Of a stretch of DNA of 41,006 bases, positions 7,921-15,991 are shown piece by piece. A model generated the notes under the pieces. The model did not search any database and was not told the DNA's origin. It saw nothing but the letters and a program-made list of their open reading frames with translations. Made by a program: the position numbers and the translations under genes. Numbering within the stretch: position 1 is the stretch's first letter; every line of letters begins with the position of its first letter. This stretch comes from an uncultured Burkholderiales bacterium (GTDB taxonomy: Bacteria > Pseudomonadota > Gammaproteobacteria > Burkholderiales > Burkholderiaceae_C): NCBI GenBank assembly GCA_937871935.1, contig CALMQI010000297.1, forward strand, positions 1 through 41,006. The letters are read 5' to 3'.

Positions 7921-8061
7921 ACACCTGCGGCTGGTCCGAATACGGCCGAGTTCCTCGACCACAATGACGTCTACAACTTCTTCCAGCCCCTGGCTGACCT
8001 GGTGGAGCCGGGGCCGACCATCACCAATGGCAACGACCTCCGCGCCTTGCTGGTGGTGTAG
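7921..8061 (+). pseudogene. 3' remnant of a glycerate kinase/hydroxypyruvate reductase (MOFRL domain, TtuD/GckA-like)
   Basis: In this frame 46 residues run to a TAG stop: NTAEFLDHNDVYNFFQPLAD, then LVEPGPTITNGNDLRALLVV. This matches the extreme C-terminus of MOFRL-family glycerate 2-kinases and hydroxypyruvate reductases, where the pattern is L-x-x-N-D-x-Y-x-F-F-x-x-L-x-D-L-V-x-x-G-P-T-x-T-N-x-N-D-x-R-A-x-L. The frame closes upstream at about 7833, and the rest of the roughly 430-residue enzyme is missing. It sits beside a LysR gene and a locus holding tartrate dehydrogenase, the usual company of ttuD, so it is probably what is left of that gene after deletion. The stretch 7672-7920 shows nothing else recognisable. 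Confidence 0.7.
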
Positions 8062-8070
8062 CGCTGGTGG

Positions 8071-9003
8071 TCAGCGTGTTGCAGCCACCTGCCGCAGGCA
8101 GTCCATCAGCAGCTCGCACGCCGGCGTGCGGATGCGGTTGCGCAAGGTGATGATGCCCACGGGCGGCAGCTCGATGGCCATCTTGACGCGCAGGGCCCGG
8201 GCCAGGCCTTCGCGCTCCAGGTAGCGCGCCACGTCGCGGGCGACGAAGGCCAGCGCCGCGCGTTCGCGCACAAAGCTCAACGTCACCAGGAAGGACGCAC
8301 TTTCGATCAGGTCCGTGGGCGGATCGAGCTTGTGTTTGTAGAAGAGCTGGTTCAGCTTGGTGCGCGACGAAGCCCAGGGCGGCGGCATCACCCAGGGCTG
8401 GACCGCCAGGTCGGCCCAGGACGGCTTGGCCAGCAATGCCAGCGGATGGTCGGGGCGGGCGATGATGTGCATGGCCTCGTCGTACAGCGCTTCGTTTTCC
8501 AGGTCGGGCGCCGCGTAGCCGGGCTCCAGCCGGCCGACGAAAAGGTCCAGTTCGCCTACGCGCAGGCGCGGCAGCAGACGCGTCAGGTCACCTTCCTCGA
8601 TCGCCACCGTGGTCAACGCCGAACGGGCCTTCAGCAGCGCAATGGCCTGCGACAGCACCCCGGGCACGGCCACCACCATCGCGCCGACACTCGCGCGGCC
8701 GGCCGCGCCGCTGGCCACCGCGGTGATCTCGTCGCGCGTGCGTCCGTAGTCCGATAGCACCGAACGCGCGAAGCGCAGGACGGCGGTGCCATAGGGCGTG
8801 GGCTCGGTGCCGCGCGTGGAGCGCACGAACAGGTCCAGCGCAAACATGCGCTCGATCTCGGCCAGTGACTTCGACACCGCCGGCTGCGTCAGCGACAGGA
8901 ACTCTGCCGCGCGCCCGAGGTGGCGGAACTGGTCCAGCGCCACCAGCAGCTGCAGGTGGCGCAACTTCAGGTTGGAGCGCAGCACGCGGTCGATCTGGGT
9001 CAT
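8071..9003 (-). CDS. LysR-family transcriptional regulator
   Basis: 310 residues. The N-terminal winged helix-turn-helix (about residues 12-72: LKLRHLQLLVALDQFRHLGRAAEFLSLTQPAVSKSLAEIERMF) is canonical. The C-terminal part is a type 2 periplasmic-binding-like effector domain (about 95-300), with VAIEEGDLTRLLPRLRVGELDLFVGRL as a typical core. It is divergent from the Bug receptor gene of the sugar-diacid operon, with 113 bases between the two starts and a 17-bp inverted repeat in that gap, so it is the likely regulator of that operon. The effector would be a sugar acid, tartrate or an intermediate (inference). It resembles GbpR/CbbR-like regulators but the subgroup is not certain. Confidence 0.92.
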   Translation of the reverse strand: MTQIDRVLRSNLKLRHLQLLVALDQFRHLGRAAEFLSLTQPAVSKSLAEIERMFALDLFVRSTRGTEPTPYGTAVLRFARSVLSDYGRTRDEITAVASGAAGRASVGAMVVAVPGVLSQAIALLKARSALTTVAIEEGDLTRLLPRLRVGELDLFVGRLEPGYAAPDLENEALYDEAMHIIARPDHPLALLAKPSWADLAVQPWVMPPPWASSRTKLNQLFYKHKLDPPTDLIESASFLVTLSFVRERAALAFVARDVARYLEREGLARALRVKMAIELPPVGIITLRNRIRTPACELLMDCLRQVAATR

Positions 9004-9045
9004 GCGGCTTTCATGTCGACAACGGAATGATGACAGTCCGGTTCT

Positions 9046-9062
9046 TCATTGGATGGCAATGA
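9046..9062. promoter_or_regulatory. Inverted repeat in the LysR/Bug divergent promoter, candidate LysR operator
   Basis: TCATTG-GATGG-CAATGA is a perfect 6-bp inverted repeat with a 5-bp spacer (17 bp). It lies 43 bases upstream of the LysR start and 55 bases upstream of the Bug gene start. It contains T-N11-A spacings (9046/9058 and 9050/9062), as LysR-family sites do. Confidence 0.55.
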
Positions 9063-9116
9063 TTGTGGCGCCGAGAATCCCTGCACACCAAACCAAACCA
9101 GAGACAGGACCCGCCG

Positions 9117-10097
9117 ATGACCACCAACCGCCGCCAGTTCACGCTCGGAGGACTTGCCGCCGCCACCTTGGCGCTGGCGCCCCGCGCTTTCGCCGCCAGC
9201 TATCCGGACCGGCCGATCACCTTCATCTGCCCCTGGCCGGCCGGTGGCACCGCCGACCTGACGATGCGGGCGCTGTGCAGCGCCGCGGCCAAGACGCTGG
9301 GCCAGACCATCGTCGTCGACAACAAGGCGGGCGCCTCGGGCATGCTGGGCCTGCGCGCCATGGCCAGCGCCAAGCCCGACGGCTACACCATCGGCCAGAT
9401 CCCGATCTCGGTGACCCGCTTCTCGCAACTGGGCACGGTGCAGATCGATCCGCTGAAGGACCTGAGCTACATCGCCCGCACCTCTGGCCAGACCTTCGGC
9501 ATCGCGGTGCGCGCCGACGCACCCTGGAAGTCGCTGAAGGAGTTTGTCGCCGCGGCCAAGGCCAGCCCCGGCAAGCTGACTTACGGCAGCGCCGGCATCG
9601 GCGGCGCCACGCACGTGGGCATGGAGGAGTTTGCGCTAGCCGCCGGCGTCCAGTTCAACCACATCCCCTACAAGGGCGGCGCACCCGCGCTGCAGGACCT
9701 GATCGGCGGCCAGATCGACGCGCTGGCGGATTCCAGCTCCTGGGCCCCGCACGTGAAGGCCGGCAAGCTGCGCCTGCTGGCCACCTGGGGCGAAAAGCGC
9801 ACCCAGGACTTCCCCGAAGTGCCGACCTTGCGCGACCAAGGTTACGACGTGGTGGTTGATGCGCCCAACGGCATCGGCGCGCCCAAGGGCTTGGACCCGA
9901 CGATCGAGCAGCGCCTGCGCGAAGCCTTCAAGCTGGCCGCTGCCAGCCCCGAGTTCGCGGCCGCCTGCGACAAGATCGACGCGCCGGTGATGTACCTGGA
10001 CGGGCCCGACTACGAAAAGTACGTGCAGGCCAGCTACCGCAAGGAAACGCTGCTGATCCAGCGCCTGAAGCTCAAAGAGTTGATGGCGAAAGGCTGA
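9117..10097 (+). CDS. Tripartite tricarboxylate transporter substrate-binding protein (Bug/TctC family)
   Basis: A 326-residue periplasmic receptor for a carboxylate. The N-terminus has a Tat-like signal (NRRQFTLGG followed by a hydrophobic stretch, cleavage near AFA-AS). The mature protein begins with the family hallmark YPDRPITFICPWPAGGTADLTMR. IPYKGGAPALQDLIGGQIDALAD and the C-terminal YVQASYRKETLLIQRL are also typical. The start at 9117 is chosen because the signal peptide begins there; the upstream in-frame codons are not signal-like. No TctA/TctB membrane genes are next to it, which is common for Bug receptors in Burkholderiales. As first gene of the operon it probably binds the sugar diacid degraded by the enzymes that follow (inference). 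Confidence 0.93.
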   Translation: MTTNRRQFTLGGLAAATLALAPRAFAASYPDRPITFICPWPAGGTADLTMRALCSAAAKTLGQTIVVDNKAGASGMLGLRAMASAKPDGYTIGQIPISVTRFSQLGTVQIDPLKDLSYIARTSGQTFGIAVRADAPWKSLKEFVAAAKASPGKLTYGSAGIGGATHVGMEEFALAAGVQFNHIPYKGGAPALQDLIGGQIDALADSSSWAPHVKAGKLRLLATWGEKRTQDFPEVPTLRDQGYDVVVDAPNGIGAPKGLDPTIEQRLREAFKLAAASPEFAAACDKIDAPVMYLDGPDYEKYVQASYRKETLLIQRLKLKELMAKG

Positions 10098-10098
10098 G

Positions 10099-11625
10099 AT
10101 GGGCGCCGCCTCCGCGCTGATCCGCCTGCACGCCGATGACAACGTGCTGGTCGTGCGCCACGCCATCGGCCTGGGCCAGGAACTGCCCGAGTTCGGCCTG
10201 CGCATGCGTTCGCAGGTGCCGGCCGGGCACAAGATCGCCGCCCGGCGCATCGCCGCCGGCGAGCAGGTGCGCAAGTACAACGCGGTGATCGGCGTCGCCG
10301 CGCGCGACATCGAAGCCGGCGAACACGTGCACGCCCACAACTTGACGCTGGTGGACTTCGACCGCGACCCCGGCTTCGGCGAAGACGTGCGGCCGGTGGC
10401 CTACGTGCCCGAGGCCGAACGCGCCACCTTCATGGGCATCGTGCGGCCCGACGGCCGCGTGGCCACGCGAAACTTCATCGGCATCCTGGCCTCGGTGAAC
10501 TGCTCGTCCACCGCGATCAAGAACATCGCCGCCCATTTCACGCCCGAGCGGCTAGCGGCCTACCCGAACGTCGACGGCGTGGTGGCCTTCGCGCAGACCA
10601 GCGGCTGCGGCATGTCTTCGCCCAGCGAACACTTCGACGTGTTGCGCCGGACCATCGCCGGCTATGCGCGCCACCCGAACCTGGGCGGCGTGCTGATCGT
10701 CGGCCTGGGCTGCGAACGCAACCAGGTGGCCGAGCTCGTGTCCTCACAGCAGCTGCAGCCGGGCCAGGCGCTGCACACGCTGGTGATGCAGGACACGGGC
10801 GGCACCCGCGCCACCATCGCGGCCGGCATCGCGGCGGTGGAATCGATGCTGCCCGCGGCCAATGACGTCAAGCGCCGGCCCGTGAGTGCGGCGCACCTGA
10901 AGATCGGCCTGGAATGCGGCGGCTCCGACGGCTTCTCGGGCATCACGGCCAACCCGGCGCTGGGCGCCGCGATGGACATTCTGGTGCGCCACGGTGGCAC
11001 CGCCATCCTGTCGGAGACGCCCGAAATCCACGGCGTCGAATACATGCTCACGCGCCGCGCGGTGACACCCGAGGTCGGCCAGAAGCTGCTCGACCGCCTG
11101 GCCTGGTGGGAGGACTACACGCGCGGCCACAACGGCCAGTTCAACGGCGTCGTCGGCCCGGGCAACCAGGCCGGCGGGCTGGCCAACATCTTCGAGAAGT
11201 CGCTCGGCTCGGCCATGAAAGGCGGCACCACGCCGTTGCAGGCCGTCTACGAATACGCCGAGCCCATCGACAAGGCCGGCTTCGTGTTCATGGACTCGCC
11301 GGGTTACGACCCGGTGGCCACCACCGGCCAGATCGCCAGCGGCGCCAACCTGATCTGCTTCACCACCGGCCGCGGCTCGATGTTCGGCTCCAAGCCGGCA
11401 CCGACCATCAAGCTGGCCAGCAACACGCCGATGTACACGCGCCTGGAAGAGGACATGGACATCAACTGCGGCCTGGTGCTGGACGGCGAACTGTCGATCG
11501 AGCAAATGGGCCAGCGCATTTTTGAACACATCCTGCGCTCGGCCTCCGGCGACAAGACCAAGAGCGAACTGCTCGGCCTGGGCGACCACGAATTCGTGCC
11601 CTGGCACATGGGCATCGTCAGTTGA
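10099..11625 (+). CDS. UxaA/GarD-family sugar-acid dehydratase (galactarate or altronate dehydratase type)
   Basis: 508 residues: an N-terminal SAF domain (about 1-85: LHADDNVLVVRHAIGLGQEL, AGEHVHAHNLTLVDF) fused to the large UxaA domain (about 105-505). The conserved metal-site region is visible: RNFIGILASVNCSSTAIKNI, the GCGM motif of QTSGCGM, LGCERNQ, ECGGSDGFSGITANPALG and FTTGRGSMFG. By family it removes water from an aldarate or aldonate to give a 2-keto-3-deoxy acid, using Fe or Mn. With an HpcH/HpaI aldolase two genes downstream, galactarate, glucarate or a related diacid is the likely substrate; altronate or a C4/C5 acid is also possible. It starts one base after the receptor stop. 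The family is sure, the substrate is not. Confidence 0.88.
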   Translation: MGAASALIRLHADDNVLVVRHAIGLGQELPEFGLRMRSQVPAGHKIAARRIAAGEQVRKYNAVIGVAARDIEAGEHVHAHNLTLVDFDRDPGFGEDVRPVAYVPEAERATFMGIVRPDGRVATRNFIGILASVNCSSTAIKNIAAHFTPERLAAYPNVDGVVAFAQTSGCGMSSPSEHFDVLRRTIAGYARHPNLGGVLIVGLGCERNQVAELVSSQQLQPGQALHTLVMQDTGGTRATIAAGIAAVESMLPAANDVKRRPVSAAHLKIGLECGGSDGFSGITANPALGAAMDILVRHGGTAILSETPEIHGVEYMLTRRAVTPEVGQKLLDRLAWWEDYTRGHNGQFNGVVGPGNQAGGLANIFEKSLGSAMKGGTTPLQAVYEYAEPIDKAGFVFMDSPGYDPVATTGQIASGANLICFTTGRGSMFGSKPAPTIKLASNTPMYTRLEEDMDINCGLVLDGELSIEQMGQRIFEHILRSASGDKTKSELLGLGDHEFVPWHMGIVS

Positions 11626-11636
11626 AAACCACCACC

Positions 11637-13088
11637 ATGCAAACCCAGAACTACATCGGCGGCCGCTGGTGCGACGCCCAGGCGGGCGGCCGCCTGGCCG
11701 TGCTGAATCCGGCCGACGACAGCCGCATCGCCGAGGTGCCCGACAGCACCGCGGCCGACGCACGCGCTGCGGTCGATGCCGCGCAAGCCGCGCTGCCGTT
11801 CTGGCGCGCCACGCCGGCCAAGCAGCGCGCCACCCTGCTCAAGCGCTGGAACGACCTGATTCTGGAGCACCAGGACACCCTGGGCGCGCTGATCTCCCTG
11901 GAACAGGGCAAGCCACTCGCGGAAGGCCGCGCCGAGGTGGCCTATGCGGCAAGTTACGTGGAGTGGTTCGCCGAGGAAGCCACCCGCGCCAACGGCGAGG
12001 TGATCCCCGCGCCGGTGGCCAGCCGCCGCATGCTGGCGCTGCGCGAACCGGTGGGTGTGGTGGCCGCCATCACGCCCTGGAACTTCCCGGCCGCGATGAT
12101 CGCGCGCAAGATCGCCCCGGCCCTGGCCGCCGGCTGCACAGTCGTCGCCAAGCCGGCCGAGGACACGCCGCTGACCGCGCTGGCTCTGGTGGCGCTGGCC
12201 GAACAGGCTGGCCTGCCGCCCGGCACGCTGAACATCGTCAGCGCCTCGCGCGAGCACACGCCGGCCGTGGTGGAGGCCTGGCTGGACGACGCCCGCGTGC
12301 GCAAGATTAGCTTCACCGGCTCGACGGCGGTGGGCAAGCACCTGGCGCGTGCCTCGGCGGCGACCTTGAAGAAGCTGTCGCTCGAACTGGGTGGCAACGC
12401 GCCCTTCATCGTCTTCGACGACGCTGACCTGGACGCCGCCGTCGAAGGGCTGATGGTCTCCAAGTTCCGCAACGGCGGGCAGACCTGCGTCTGCCCGAAC
12501 CGCGTTTATGTGCACAGCACCGTTCACGACCGCTTCGTCGAGAAGCTGGCCACGCGTGTCGGTGCGCTGAAGCTCGGGCCGGCCAGCGATGGCGGCTCGC
12601 AGATCGGGCCGATGATCAACGCCCGCGCCATCGAGAAGATCGAGCGCCACGTCAACGACGCGGTGGCGCATGGTGCCAAGGTGGTGGTCGGCGGCCGGCG
12701 CGTGCGCAACGCGGTCGCAGCGGGACCGAACTACTACGCGCCGACGGTGCTGTGCGACGCCACGCCGGCGATGGCGCTGTCCTGCGAAGAGACATTCGGC
12801 CCGGTGGTGCCCATCTTCCGCTTTGACGACGAAGCCGAAGTGCTGGCGCTGGCCAACGACACACCCTTCGGCCTGGCCGCCTACTTCTACACCCAGCACA
12901 TGGCCCGCGCCTGGCGCCTGGCCGACGCGCTGGAGTGCGGCATCGTCGGCGTCAACGAAGGTGCGCTGGCGGCTGAGGCCGCGCCCTTCAGCGGTGTCAA
13001 GGAATCGGGTTACGGCCGCGAGGGCTCGACCCACGGTCTGGACGACTATATGCACACCAAATACGTCTGCCAGGGTGGCTTGTCATGA
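11637..13088 (+). CDS. NAD(P)-dependent semialdehyde dehydrogenase (GabD-like succinate-semialdehyde/2,5-dioxovalerate type)
   Basis: A 483-residue aldehyde dehydrogenase. Seen in order: TPWNFP (Asn149, oxyanion), the cofactor-binding FTGSTAVGK near 227, the general base in LELGGNAPF (Glu250) and the nucleophile in [11 protein letters not shown] (Cys284), followed by the usual [11 protein letters not shown] and C-terminal [11 protein letters not shown]. The double-cysteine CVC signature is that of GabD-type enzymes. In this operon it may oxidise an aldehyde produced by the neighbouring aldolase (for example tartronate semialdehyde) or 2,5-dioxovalerate of the aldarate pathway; this is inference. 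The ATG at 11637 is preferred to an in-frame TTG at 11622 that overlaps the previous stop. Confidence 0.92.
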   Translation: MQTQNYIGGRWCDAQAGGRLAVLNPADDSRIAEVPDSTAADARAAVDAAQAALPFWRATPAKQRATLLKRWNDLILEHQDTLGALISLEQGKPLAEGRAEVAYAASYVEWFAEEATRANGEVIPAPVASRRMLALREPVGVVAAITPWNFPAAMIARKIAPALAAGCTVVAKPAEDTPLTALALVALAEQAGLPPGTLNIVSASREHTPAVVEAWLDDARVRKISFTGSTAVGKHLARASAATLKKLSLELGGNAPFIVFDDADLDAAVEGLMVSKFRNGGQTCVCPNRVYVHSTVHDRFVEKLATRVGALKLGPASDGGSQIGPMINARAIEKIERHVNDAVAHGAKVVVGGRRVRNAVAAGPNYYAPTVLCDATPAMALSCEETFGPVVPIFRFDDEAEVLALANDTPFGLAAYFYTQHMARAWRLADALECGIVGVNEGALAAEAAPFSGVKESGYGREGSTHGLDDYMHTKYVCQGGLS

Positions 13089-13888
13089 GCCGCAACCCCT
13101 TTAGGGCCGCGCTGCAGCGCGGCGAGCAGCAGATCGGCCTGTGGCTGTCGATGGCCCAGCCCTACAGCGCCGAGGTCTGCGCGACAGCCGGCTTCCAGTG
13201 GCTGCTGATCGACGGCGAACACGCACCCAACGACGTGCGCAGCACGCTGGCGCAGTTGCAGGCCGTGGCAGCGTACCCCGGCCATCCGGTGGTGCGGGCC
13301 GTCAACGGAGACACGCACCTGATCAAGCAATTGCTCGACATCGGCGTGCAGACGCTGCTGGTGCCGATGGTCGAGAGCGCTGAGCACGCCAATGCGCTGG
13401 TGGCCGCCACGCGCTATCCGCCATTGGGCGTGCGCGGTGTGGGAGCGGCCGTGGCGCGGGCTTCGCGCTGGGGCGCACGGCGCGACTACCTGCACGTGGC
13501 CGACGACGAGGTCTGCTTGCTGGTGCAGGCTGAGTCGGCCACCGCGCTGGCCCACCTGGAGCAGATCTGCGCCGTCGACGGCGTGCACGGCGTGTTCATC
13601 GGCCCGGCCGACCTGGCGGCGTCGATGGGGCACCGCGGCAACCCCGGCCACCCGGACGTGCAAAGCGCCATCGACCAGGCCATCGTCACCATCGTCAAGA
13701 GCGGCAAGGCCGCCGGCACGCTCACCGGCGACGCCCAGCTGGCACGCCATTGCCTGGCGCTGGGCGCCACTTTCGTCGCCGTCGGCATCGACGTCACCCT
13801 GCTGGCCCAGGCCACGCGGCGGCTGGCCGCCGACTTCGGCCTGGGCACCGATGCGGCGATGACCGCGGCCGGCGCCTCGGCCTACTGA
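13085..13888 (+). CDS. HpcH/HpaI-family class II 2-keto-3-deoxy acid aldolase (GarL-like)
   Basis: A 267-residue metal-dependent pyruvate aldolase. Motifs in order: [22 protein letters not shown] (catalytic His46), the pyruvate-binding arginine in VVRAVNG (Arg71), [14 protein letters not shown], the metal ligand in VQAES (Glu150) and [12 protein letters not shown] (Asp176). Known members cleave 5-keto-4-deoxyglucarate (GarL) to pyruvate and tartronate semialdehyde, or 4-hydroxy-2-oxo acids (HpaI). The dehydratase two genes upstream favours the GarL-type reaction (inference). The start overlaps the dehydrogenase stop as ATGA, so translation is coupled. Confidence 0.92.
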   Translation: MSRNPFRAALQRGEQQIGLWLSMAQPYSAEVCATAGFQWLLIDGEHAPNDVRSTLAQLQAVAAYPGHPVVRAVNGDTHLIKQLLDIGVQTLLVPMVESAEHANALVAATRYPPLGVRGVGAAVARASRWGARRDYLHVADDEVCLLVQAESATALAHLEQICAVDGVHGVFIGPADLAASMGHRGNPGHPDVQSAIDQAIVTIVKSGKAAGTLTGDAQLARHCLALGATFVAVGIDVTLLAQATRRLAADFGLGTDAAMTAAGASAY

Positions 13889-13914
13889 ATCCCAACCACA
13901 GGAACGAGACAAGC

Positions 13915-14979
13915 ATGGCCCAGACACTGAAGATCGCCGCCATCCCAGGCGACGGCATCGGCAAGGAGGTGATGCCCGAAGGCCAGCGCGTGCTGCAGGC
14001 CGCAGCACGCCGTTTCGACATCGACCTGCAGTTCACCCCTATCGAGTGGGCCAGCTGCGACTGGTACGTCAAGACCGGGCAGATGATGCCGGACGACTGG
14101 AAGGAGCAGCTGCAGGGCATGGACGCGATCTACTTCGGCGCCGCCGGCTGGCCGTCCACGGTGCCCGACCATGTGTCGCTGTGGGGAAGCCTGCTGAAGT
14201 TCAGGCGCGAGTTCGACCAGTACATCAACCTGCGTCCGGCACGCCTGTTCGAGGGCGTGCCCTGCCCGCTGGCCGGCCGCAAGCCGGGCGACATCGACAT
14301 GCTGATCGTGCGCGAGAACACCGAAGGCGAGTACAGCTCCGTGGGCGGCGTGATGTTCGCCGGCACCCAGCGCGAGTTCGTGCTGCAGGAAAGCGTGTTC
14401 ACTCGCCACGGCAGCGAACGCCTGCTGGACTACGCCTTCACGCTCGCCCGCAGCCGCTCGCGCAAGCACGTGACGGTGGCCACCAAGAGCAACGGCATCG
14501 CGATCAGCATGCCCTGGTGGGACGAACGTGCCGCCGAGGCCGCGGCGCGGTTTCCCGATGTCGCCTGGGACAAGCAGCACATCGACATCCTGGCCGCGCG
14601 CTTCGTGCTGCAGCCGCAGCGTTTCGACGTCGTGGCCGCGACCAACCTGTTCGGCGACATCCTATCCGACCTGGGCCCGGCCTGCACCGGCACCATCGGA
14701 ATCGCGCCTTCGGCCAACCTCAACCCGGAGCGCAAGTTCCCGAGCCTGTTCGAGCCGGTGCACGGTTCGGCACCCGACATCTACGGCCGAAACATCGCCA
14801 ACCCGGTGGCGATGATCTGGTCGGGCGCGATGATGCTGGACTTCCTGGGCCACCGCGCCGCGCACGACGCGATCCTGAAGGCCATCGAACAGGTGCTGAT
14901 TGAGGGGCCGCGCACGGGCGACCTGGGCGGGACGGCGTCCACCACCGAGATGGGCGCCGCCATCGCCGCCCTGATCTGA
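13915..14979 (+). CDS. ttuC: Tartrate dehydrogenase/decarboxylase (D-malate dehydrogenase family)
   Basis: A 354-residue decarboxylating beta-hydroxyacid dehydrogenase. The opening IAAIPGDGIGKEVMPEG is the family's N-terminus. Substrate and metal residues are visible in NLRPARLFEGV, LIVRENTEGEYSSVGG, ATKSNGI (lysine) and TNLFGDILSDLGPA (aspartates); FEPVHGSAPDIYGRNIANP is the cofactor region. The long YINLRPARLF segment and overall length fit TtuC/DmlA better than LeuB. It oxidises tartrate or D-malate with NAD and Mn. It starts 26 bases after the aldolase, behind AGGAACGAG, and ends the operon. The MOFRL remnant near 8.0 kb is the usual partner, TtuD. Confidence 0.9.
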   Translation: MAQTLKIAAIPGDGIGKEVMPEGQRVLQAAARRFDIDLQFTPIEWASCDWYVKTGQMMPDDWKEQLQGMDAIYFGAAGWPSTVPDHVSLWGSLLKFRREFDQYINLRPARLFEGVPCPLAGRKPGDIDMLIVRENTEGEYSSVGGVMFAGTQREFVLQESVFTRHGSERLLDYAFTLARSRSRKHVTVATKSNGIAISMPWWDERAAEAAARFPDVAWDKQHIDILAARFVLQPQRFDVVAATNLFGDILSDLGPACTGTIGIAPSANLNPERKFPSLFEPVHGSAPDIYGRNIANPVAMIWSGAMMLDFLGHRAAHDAILKAIEQVLIEGPRTGDLGGTASTTEMGAAIAALI

Positions 14980-14999
14980 CTCCAGGAACTCCGGGAGAC

Positions 15000-15126
15000 A
15001 AGACCAAGCAGTCCCGACCGCACACCACCGCCATGTCCTGCGGCTGGCGCTGGCCGCCACCGCCGGCTTTGCGCCTCGGGCGCAGGCCCGGGCGCCAGCC
15101 GACTACCCGAACAAGCCCATCCGGCC
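15000..15126 (+). pseudogene. 5' remnant of a second Bug/TctC substrate-binding protein gene
   Basis: Directly after ttuC and on the same strand lies RHVLRLALAATAGFAPRAQA followed by DYPNKPIR. This is a signal peptide plus the first mature residues of a Bug receptor (family pattern YP-x-KPIRLVVP). The homology stops at about 15122, 16 bases before the stop of the convergent pirin gene. The frame has no start codon. Upstream, in another frame, AAG-ACC-AAG-CAG behind GGGAGACA looks like a lost ATG, and a one-base shift separates it from the signal peptide. The gene is therefore triply broken: start, frame and 3' end. Confidence 0.6.
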
Positions 15127-15137
15127 GTGGCTGCGGA

Positions 15138-15962
15138 TCACAGCCGGCCCATGTCGCCCCGTTGGTAGGCGGCGGTGGCCGCGATCAGCTTCTGCTGGCT
15201 GGCGAACGCCATGGGGCCGTTGGAGAACAAGGGCTGGCGCAGCGGCTCGCCGATGAAGACAGCAACCTTGGCCATGCCGGACTTGGCGACGAGCCGATGA
15301 CTCGTTGCGACGGCCGAGATCGGCAGGAACGCCGCCCCAAGCTCGTTCAGGCCGAAGTCGACGCCGTCGAGTTCCGCGCTGCCGTTGACCGGCATGAAGA
15401 AGGCGCGATGACCAGCGGGAACGGGAATCTCCAGTTCGGCGCCAGCCTCCAGCGTGATGTCCAGCAGCGTGACGGCAGTCGGTGGCACCAGCGGCGAATG
15501 CACGTCACCGTAGCCGCCCAGCGGCACGCGCACGCGTGCACCGGCCCGCTGCACCACGGGCACGTCCTGCGAGGCCAGGCTCAGTGCGAACGGCGCCGCG
15601 TCCTGGCGGGCTTCCGGCAGGTTGACGAAGATCTGCAGCAAATGCGTGGTGCTGCCCGTCACGGCAGGCACCTCTTCGTGGACCACACCGCGCCCCGCGG
15701 CGGTCCAGTGCAGACCGCCGGGCTCGATCAGGTTGCGCGTGCCCAGCGAGTCACGATTGGCCATGCCGGTCTCGGAATCGAGGAACAGGTAGGTCACCGC
15801 AGTAAAGCCCGCATGCGGATGCGGCGGGAAGGTGGGTGCGCTCATCCACGCATGGTCGATGCCGATGAAGGGATCGAGTTGCGTCGGATCGGCGCCATGC
15901 AGTCGCACCGCGCGGAACTGGGCGCCGTGGTTGGCGCGCTGCATGCGGACGATGGAGGCCAT
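15138..15962 (-). CDS. Pirin-family cupin protein
   Basis: A 274-residue bicupin with the pirin hallmark FPPHPHAGFTAVTYLFLDSETG (metal-binding histidines) and the second half of the site in TAAGRGVVHEEVP. A pirin C-terminal cupin follows (about 165-260, LLDITLEAGAELEIPVPAGHRAFFMPVNGSAEL). Bacterial pirins bind Fe and some act as quercetin dioxygenases or redox regulators; the role here is open. The start at 15962 has GAAAGG upstream; an in-frame codon 11 residues earlier lies nearer the upstream pseudogene. It lies 29 bases after the truncated old-yellow-enzyme gene on the same strand, a pairing consistent with a stress or electrophile response unit. Confidence 0.9.
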   Translation of the reverse strand: MASIVRMQRANHGAQFRAVRLHGADPTQLDPFIGIDHAWMSAPTFPPHPHAGFTAVTYLFLDSETGMANRDSLGTRNLIEPGGLHWTAAGRGVVHEEVPAVTGSTTHLLQIFVNLPEARQDAAPFALSLASQDVPVVQRAGARVRVPLGGYGDVHSPLVPPTAVTLLDITLEAGAELEIPVPAGHRAFFMPVNGSAELDGVDFGLNELGAAFLPISAVATSHRLVAKSGMAKVAVFIGEPLRQPLFSNGPMAFASQQKLIAATAAYQRGDMGRL

Positions 15963-15991
15963 GGGCGTGTGCCTTTCGTGAAAGGGAGCTG

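Noticed and set aside
11304..13055. Minus-strand open frame of 583 codons
   Set aside because: It lies opposite the UxaA-type dehydratase and the aldehyde dehydrogenase, both with full catalytic motifs. The translation is low-complexity Arg/Gly/His-rich.
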